From the NCBI GenBank assembly GCA_023427085.1, contig JAEZBO010000189.1:1-9759 (forward strand): 9,759 nucleotides of DNA. Reading direction: 5' to 3'. Under the pieces are notes generated by a model that did no database searches, was not told the origin of the DNA, and was given only the letters and a program-made list of their open reading frames with translations. Below, piece after piece: positions 5,960 to 9,759 of the stretch (its first letter is position 1; every line of letters begins with the position of its first letter). The DNA comes from Pseudomonadota bacterium. GTDB taxonomy: Bacteria; Pseudomonadota; Gammaproteobacteria; Burkholderiales; Burkholderiaceae_B. Both the position numbers and the translations under genes were made by a program.

Positions 5960-7942
5960 TCAGGACGGCTGCGCCGCGGGCTGGCGGCTGGCGATGTAGG
6001 CGCGCCAGCCGCCGAACTCGGTGATGTCGGTGGCGCCCTGCAGGCCGCGCGGCTCGCAGATGAATCCCTTGACCTCGCGGCCATCCTCGAGCGTGAGCGT
6101 GCCGATGCCCAGCGGCGCCGGGATCTCGGCCACGAACGAGCCGAAGGCCGCGCTGGGCATGTCCCACAGCTCGAGCTCGATGCTGGCGCCGATCTCGGCG
6201 CGGGCCAGCCCGGGCTTGGGCGGCACGGTGCCGGGCAAGGCATAGAGCCGGTAGTCCGAGGCGCTGCGGCACTTCTCGACCAGCACCGCCTGGCGCGAGG
6301 TCAGCTGGTGATTCAAAGGCATGCCGCTCAGGTGCGCGCCGACCACGGCGACGCGCAGCGTGCCGGCGGCCGGGGCTGGGGCTGGGGCAGCGGTTGCGGC
6401 TGTTGCCGTGGTCGCGGTTGCCGGCGCGGCTGAGGTTGCGGCTGCGGCGGAGGTCGCGGTCGCGGCTGCGGCTGCGGGCACGCCGCGCACGGCTTGCGCG
6501 TCAGCACCGGTCTGGGCGGCAAGCGCGGCAGCACCGGCAGGCTCGCCGGGCCGCCCCGCCACGCCGGCCGGCAGGTCGAAGCACGCCGACCAGCGCTGGC
6601 CGAGTTCGGCCAGCACATCGTCGTGCCAGGCCGGCGCGATGAAACTCACGCCGGCCGGCAGGCCGTCGTCGCGCAGGCCGGCCGGCACCGCCAGCGCCGA
6701 CAGGTCGGCCAGGTTGGTGAAGTTGGTATAGGTGCCCAGGCGCGAGTTGAGCGCGACCGGCTCGGCGCGCAGCTGCTCGATGGTGTAGATCGACGGCGTG
6801 GTCGGCACCATCAGCGCGTCGACCTGGCGCAGCGTCTCGTCGATGCGGCGGGCCAGCTCGGCGCGGCGGTATTCGGCGCGGAAGGTGTCGGCGGCGCTGT
6901 AGCGCGCGGCCTGCTCGACGATGCCGCGCACCACCGGGTCGATCGCGGCCGGGTCGCGCTGGTGCAGCGCCTGGACCACCGTATAACGCTCGGCCACCCA
7001 CGGCCCCTGGTACAGCAGTTCGGCCAGTTCGGCGAACGGCGCGAAGTCGATGTCTTCGACCTGGGCGCCCTGCCCGCGCAGGACCTCGACCGCGCGGTCG
7101 AAATGCGCCTGCGCCTGCAGATCGCCGAAGAACTCGCGCTGGCGCGGCACGGCGATGCGCGAACGGGCCGCCAGGTAGGCCGGCGCGGGCGCGGGCCGGG
7201 CGCGGCTGTAGGCATCGCGCGCGTCGTAGCCGCCGGCGATATGGGCGACCGCGCGGGCGTCCTGCACCGACAGCGCGAACACCGAAATGCAGTCGAGCGT
7301 GCGGCAGGCCGGTACCGCGCCGCGGCCGCTGAACCAGCCCAGTGTGGGCTTGAGACCGACGATGTTGTTGAACGCGGCCGGCACGCGGCCCGAGCCGGCC
7401 GTATCGGTGCCCAGCGAGAACGGCACCCAGCCGCGCGCCACCACGCTGGCCGAGCCCGAGCTGGAGCCGCCGCTGACGTAGCGCGGATCGAAGCTGTTGG
7501 GCACCGCGCCGTGCGGCGAGCGGGTGCCGACCAGGCCGGTGGCGAACTGGTCGAGGTTGGCCTTGCCGACCACGATCGCACCGGCCTGCCGCAGCCGGCG
7601 CACCACCTCGGCATCCTCGGCGGCGGTGTAGGCGTAGGCCGGGCACGCGGCGGTGGTGGGCCAGCCGGCCACGTCGATGTTGTCCTTGACCACGAACGGC
7701 ACGCCATACAGCGGCAGGTCGCGCGGCGTCTGGCCGCCAGCCTGCATGGCCTGCGCCAGCGCCTCGGCCTGCTCGGCCAGCTGGGCCGCGTCGGCCCGGT
7801 GGATCAGCGCCACGTCGGGCTGGCCGGCGCGCGCCGACCAGTCGGCCAGCACGGCCTGCAAGGTCAGGCTGCCACTGCGGTAGGCGTGTTGCCATTGGGA
7901 CAGCGTCCAGCCCTGGCGGGGGAGACGGGCTTGCTCGGCCAT
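5960..7942 (-). CDS. atzF: Allophanate hydrolase (AtzF type, EC 3.5.1.54)
   Basis: This enzyme hydrolyses allophanate (urea-1-carboxylate) to ammonia and CO2, the last step of urea breakdown by the carboxylase route and of s-triazine ring degradation. The product is 660 aa. Residues about 20-455 are an amidase-signature domain. Lys86 (VVKDNIDVAG), Ser160 (GGSSSGS) and Ser184 (GTDTAGSGRVPA) form the Ser-cisSer-Lys triad; the spacings of 74 and 24 match those I recall for Pseudomonas AtzF (Lys91, Ser165, Ser189). Residues about 528-660 are the allophanate hydrolase C-terminal domain (VAVVGAHLSGMPLN, YRLYALPG, GFICEP). Between them is an Ala/Thr/Pro linker (residues 490-526) that accounts for most of the extra length over the family's roughly 600 aa. 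The second domain is what separates this from a GatA-like amidase. The ATG at 7942 has GAAGGA 7 nt upstream. A GntR gene follows; no urea carboxylase or cyanuric acid hydrolase is in the window. Confidence 0.93.
   Translation of the reverse strand: MAEQARLPRQGWTLSQWQHAYRSGSLTLQAVLADWSARAGQPDVALIHRADAAQLAEQAEALAQAMQAGGQTPRDLPLYGVPFVVKDNIDVAGWPTTAACPAYAYTAAEDAEVVRRLRQAGAIVVGKANLDQFATGLVGTRSPHGAVPNSFDPRYVSGGSSSGSASVVARGWVPFSLGTDTAGSGRVPAAFNNIVGLKPTLGWFSGRGAVPACRTLDCISVFALSVQDARAVAHIAGGYDARDAYSRARPAPAPAYLAARSRIAVPRQREFFGDLQAQAHFDRAVEVLRGQGAQVEDIDFAPFAELAELLYQGPWVAERYTVVQALHQRDPAAIDPVVRGIVEQAARYSAADTFRAEYRRAELARRIDETLRQVDALMVPTTPSIYTIEQLRAEPVALNSRLGTYTNFTNLADLSALAVPAGLRDDGLPAGVSFIAPAWHDDVLAELGQRWSACFDLPAGVAGRPGEPAGAAALAAQTGADAQAVRGVPAAAAATATSAAAATSAAPATATTATAATAAPAPAPAAGTLRVAVVGAHLSGMPLNHQLTSRQAVLVEKCRSASDYRLYALPGTVPPKPGLARAEIGASIELELWDMPSAAFGSFVAEIPAPLGIGTLTLEDGREVKGFICEPRGLQGATDITEFGGWRAYIASRQPAAQPS
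6365..6475 (-). repeat. Low-complexity Ala/Thr/Pro linker inside atzF
   Basis: Residues 490-526 are composed only of Ala, Thr, Ser and Pro, including long alanine runs and a terminal APAPAPA. The DNA is a degenerate GCN/ACN repeat. It joins the amidase domain to the C-terminal domain, and is probably a flexible spacer prone to length change. Confidence 0.85.
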
Positions 7943-7946
7943 GTTG

Positions 7947-7984
7947 GATTCCTTCTTGTATACAAGTTTTTCGTCGAAGGAATC
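7947..7984 (-). promoter_or_regulatory. Leader hairpin that could mask the atzF Shine-Dalgarno
   Basis: Read on the minus strand, GATTCCTTC (7984-7976) is exactly complementary to GAAGGAATC (7955-7947), leaving a 20-nt loop that holds almost all of the CTTGTATACAAG palindrome. The second arm contains the GAAGGA Shine-Dalgarno, ending 4 nt before the ATG. If transcription starts upstream of 7984, the leader could fold so that ribosome access is blocked. Alternatively the arms are a second pair of protein half-sites in DNA. Confidence 0.5.
7955..7966. promoter_or_regulatory. Perfect palindrome CTTGTATACAAG, predicted GntR operator before atzF
   Basis: The 12-bp site is fully symmetrical and contains T-TGT-AT-ACA-A, fitting the TnGTnnACnA consensus of FadR-subfamily GntR regulators. 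It lies 12 nt before the atzF ATG, next to the Shine-Dalgarno. The matching regulator type is encoded just downstream of atzF. On the minus strand TTGATT and TATACA spaced by 18 bp would place a -10 box inside the palindrome, but transcription would then start within the Shine-Dalgarno, so this promoter is doubtful. Confidence 0.65.
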
Positions 7985-8016
7985 AAAGCAAGTTCCATGC
8001 CATTGGCCGCGGCGCG

Positions 8017-8030
8017 GCCGGCATGCCGGC
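8017..8030. repeat. 14-bp palindrome GCCGGCATGCCGGC in the atzF upstream spacer
   Basis: This perfect palindrome lies 20 bp after the stop of the GGDEF-EAL gene in the 108-bp gap before atzF. In RNA it could form a 5-bp GCCGG/CCGGC stem with a CATG loop. No T-tract follows on either strand, so it is not a convincing terminator; in such G+C-rich DNA a chance origin is possible. Confidence 0.5.
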
Positions 8031-8050
8031 TTGCGGCACCAAGCTGGCGG

Positions 8051-9759
8051 CTAGGCACCGCCTTGGGGCAGCGGCTGCATGATCGCGGTGCCTGGCGGCT
8101 GCGGCCGCCCGAACAGATAGCCCTGCGCCAGCTCGCAACCATGGGCGCGCAGGAAGTCGCGCTGCGCCGGGGTCTCGACCCCTTCGGCCAGCACTGTCAG
8201 GCCCAGCTGATGGCCCAGCGAAATGATGGCGCGCACGATCGCGCAGTCGCTGTCGTTGTGCGGCAGGCCGGCAACGAAGCCGCGATCGATCTTGAGCTTG
8301 TGCAGCGGCAGCAGCTTGAGCCGCAGCAACGAGGAATGGCCGGTGCCAAAATCGTCCAGCGCCAGCCGCAGGCCGCGGTCGCGCAGCCGCGCCAGCTGGA
8401 CCAGCGCCAGCTCGGGTTCGGCCATCACCGCGCTTTCGGTCACCTCGATCTCGAGGTGCTGCGGCGCCACGCCGCTGGCCGACAGCGCCTGCTCGATGCC
8501 GGCCAGCAGGTCCTGTTGATGGAACAGCCGGCTCGAGACGTTGACGGCGACGAAGGGCGGCCGGCAGCCCTGCTCGGTCCAGTCGCGCATCTGCAGACAG
8601 GCGTGGCGCATCACCCAGTGGTCGATCAGGCCGATCAGGCCGAACTCCTCGGCCAGCTCGATGAATTCGCCGGGCGGCACCAGCCCGCGCGCGGGGTCCT
8701 GCCAGCGCACCAGCGCCTCGAACCCGGCCAGGCTGCCGTCGGCCAGCGTGACGATGGGCTGGTAGTGCAGCACCAGCCGGTCCTGCTCGAGCGCCTGGCG
8801 CAGCGCCGCCGACAGATCCAGCCGCTGGCGCGCCAGCTCGGTGTAGCGCTTGCGATAGAAGGCATAGCCGGTGGCGTCGTGCTCGTGGCGCGCCTGCACG
8901 CAGGCCGACGAGGCGTTCCGCAGCACGTCCTGCGGGGTATCGGTCTCGGCGACGAACAGGCCGATGCCGACGTGCGACGACAGCGCCAGCGCATGCTCGG
9001 CGGTCTCGAACGGCCGGCCCAGGGTGACGATCACCTGTTCGGCCAGCGCGGCCGCCTGCATCGGTTCGTCCAGCTCGGTGCACAGCAGCGCGAACTCGTC
9101 GTCGCCCAGTCGCGCCAGGCTGGCGTTATGCCCCACCAGCGTCGCCAGCCGCTCGCCGGCCTGCTGCAGCACGCGGTCGCCGGCGTCGTGGCCGTAGCTC
9201 TGGTTGACGCGGCCGAAACCCGACAGGTCGATCAGCAGCAAGGCGCCGCAGCCCTGCGCGCGCTGGTGCTGGCGCGCACAGGCCTGCTCGAGCCGTTCGC
9301 TCAGCAGCAGCCTGTTGGGCAGTCCGGTCAGCGGGTCGTAATGCGTGAGCCGCTGAATCTCGGCCTGCGAACGGCGCATCGCGCTGATGTCGGAGAACAC
9401 CGCGACGTAATGCAAGGGCGCGCCCTCGGCATTGCGCAGCACGCGGATGGTCTGCCATTGCGGATAGATCTCGCCGCTCTTGCGGCGGTTCCAGATCTCG
9501 CCGCTCCAGGCATCCTTGTCGCGCAGGTCGCGCCAGACCCGTTCGTAGAACGAAGCGCCATGACGGCCCGACTTGAGCATGCTGGGATCGCGGCCCAGCA
9601 TCTCGTGGCGGTCGTAACCGGTGATGCGGCAGAACGCCGGGTTGACGTGCACGACCTCGCGCCGCGCGTTGGTGACCAGCACGCCTTCGAGCGTGCTGTC
9701 GAACACGGCGCCGGCCTGCAGCAGGTAGGACTCGCGCGCCTCGTCACGCGAGCGCGCGC
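8051..9759 (-). CDS. PAS-GGDEF-EAL protein, probable c-di-GMP phosphodiesterase (N-terminus missing)
   Basis: The frame is open from the right edge of the window (ARSRDEARESYLLQ...) to the TAG at 8053-8051. A GTG at 9706 is only an internal codon: the text before it is a normal helical linker, so the gene begins beyond the window. A PAS domain comes first (FDSTLEGVLVTNARREVVHVN to HYVAVFSDIS), probably after further sensor domains. The GGDEF domain follows (HYDPLTGLPNRLLL), but its signature reads RLGDDEF (9092-9106) and its metal/substrate segment reads DLSGFGRVNQ instead of DxDxFKxxND, so cyclase activity is unlikely; no RxxD inhibitory site is seen. The EAL domain has EALVRW (8702-8719), NVSSRLF, EVTESAVM, DDFGTGHSSL, LKIDRGFV, AEGVET and QGYLFGRP, all catalytic positions intact. 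The likely role is c-di-GMP hydrolysis, with the GGDEF part perhaps as a regulatory GTP-binding module. It lies 108 bp upstream of atzF in the same direction; a functional link is not evident. Confidence 0.93.
   Translation of the reverse strand, partial: ARSRDEARESYLLQAGAVFDSTLEGVLVTNARREVVHVNPAFCRITGYDRHEMLGRDPSMLKSGRHGASFYERVWRDLRDKDAWSGEIWNRRKSGEIYPQWQTIRVLRNAEGAPLHYVAVFSDISAMRRSQAEIQRLTHYDPLTGLPNRLLLSERLEQACARQHQRAQGCGALLLIDLSGFGRVNQSYGHDAGDRVLQQAGERLATLVGHNASLARLGDDEFALLCTELDEPMQAAALAEQVIVTLGRPFETAEHALALSSHVGIGLFVAETDTPQDVLRNASSACVQARHEHDATGYAFYRKRYTELARQRLDLSAALRQALEQDRLVLHYQPIVTLADGSLAGFEALVRWQDPARGLVPPGEFIELAEEFGLIGLIDHWVMRHACLQMRDWTEQGCRPPFVAVNVSSRLFHQQDLLAGIEQALSASGVAPQHLEIEVTESAVMAEPELALVQLARLRDRGLRLALDDFGTGHSSLLRLKLLPLHKLKIDRGFVAGLPHNDSDCAIVRAIISLGHQLGLTVLAEGVETPAQRDFLRAHGCELAQGYLFGRPQPPGTAIMQPLPQGGA

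Noticed and set aside
6501..7895. 464-codon minus-strand frame overlapping atzF in another phase
   Set aside because: Arg/Gly/Ala-rich composition typical of an out-of-phase reading of a G+C-rich gene; the atzF frame carries the full catalytic triad.
9704..9706. GTG at 9706 as the start of the GGDEF-EAL gene
   Set aside because: The frame stays open to the window edge with a normal charged helical linker before the PAS domain, and no Shine-Dalgarno precedes the GTG; the gene is cut by the window.

Overview
The window is about two thirds G+C with strong third-position G/C bias and carries a tolA-tolB-pal-cpoB cluster. Protein sequences and composition point to a betaproteobacterium of the Alcaligenaceae, most like Bordetella or Achromobacter. 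That assignment is recognition from memory, not a search result. There are no RNA genes, insertion sequences, CRISPR arrays or prophage genes. Coding is nearly continuous, and no stretch over 300 bases lacks a gene.

Positions 1-3610 (+) hold the end of the Tol-Pal envelope operon: tolA (5' end outside the window), tolB, pal and cpoB (ybgF). TolA spans the periplasm and uses inner-membrane energy. TolB and the lipoprotein Pal connect it to the outer membrane and peptidoglycan. CpoB links this machine to septal peptidoglycan synthesis. Two points stand out here: an uninterrupted run of at least 30 prolines in TolA, and a strong intrinsic terminator between pal and cpoB, with cpoB starting only 14 nt after the T-tract and lacking a clear Shine-Dalgarno.

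Positions 3617-5245 hold a divergent pair: an EamA-type membrane transporter (-) and an XRE-cupin regulator (+). They share a 159-bp spacer with a perfect GACACA-C-TGTGTC palindrome over a TTGACA box. The XRE protein is the natural candidate ligand of that site and probably regulates the transporter.

Positions 5246-7942 (-) hold atzF (allophanate hydrolase) followed 18 nt later by a GntR/FCD regulator, apparently one operon. A perfect palindrome, CTTGTATACAAG, fitting the FadR-type GntR consensus, lies just before the atzF start. A 9-bp inverted repeat around it could fold in the mRNA and hide the atzF Shine-Dalgarno. No urea carboxylase or cyanuric acid gene is present, so the source of allophanate is not visible.

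Positions 8051-9759 (-) hold the C-terminal part of a PAS-GGDEF-EAL protein that continues beyond the window. Its GGDEF site is degenerate and its EAL site is intact, so it is probably a c-di-GMP phosphodiesterase.

I see no gene set that I would call an undescribed system. The most specific new predictions are the regulatory architecture of atzF-gntR, the palindrome in the EamA/XRE spacer, the pal-cpoB terminator and the long polyproline rod in TolA.
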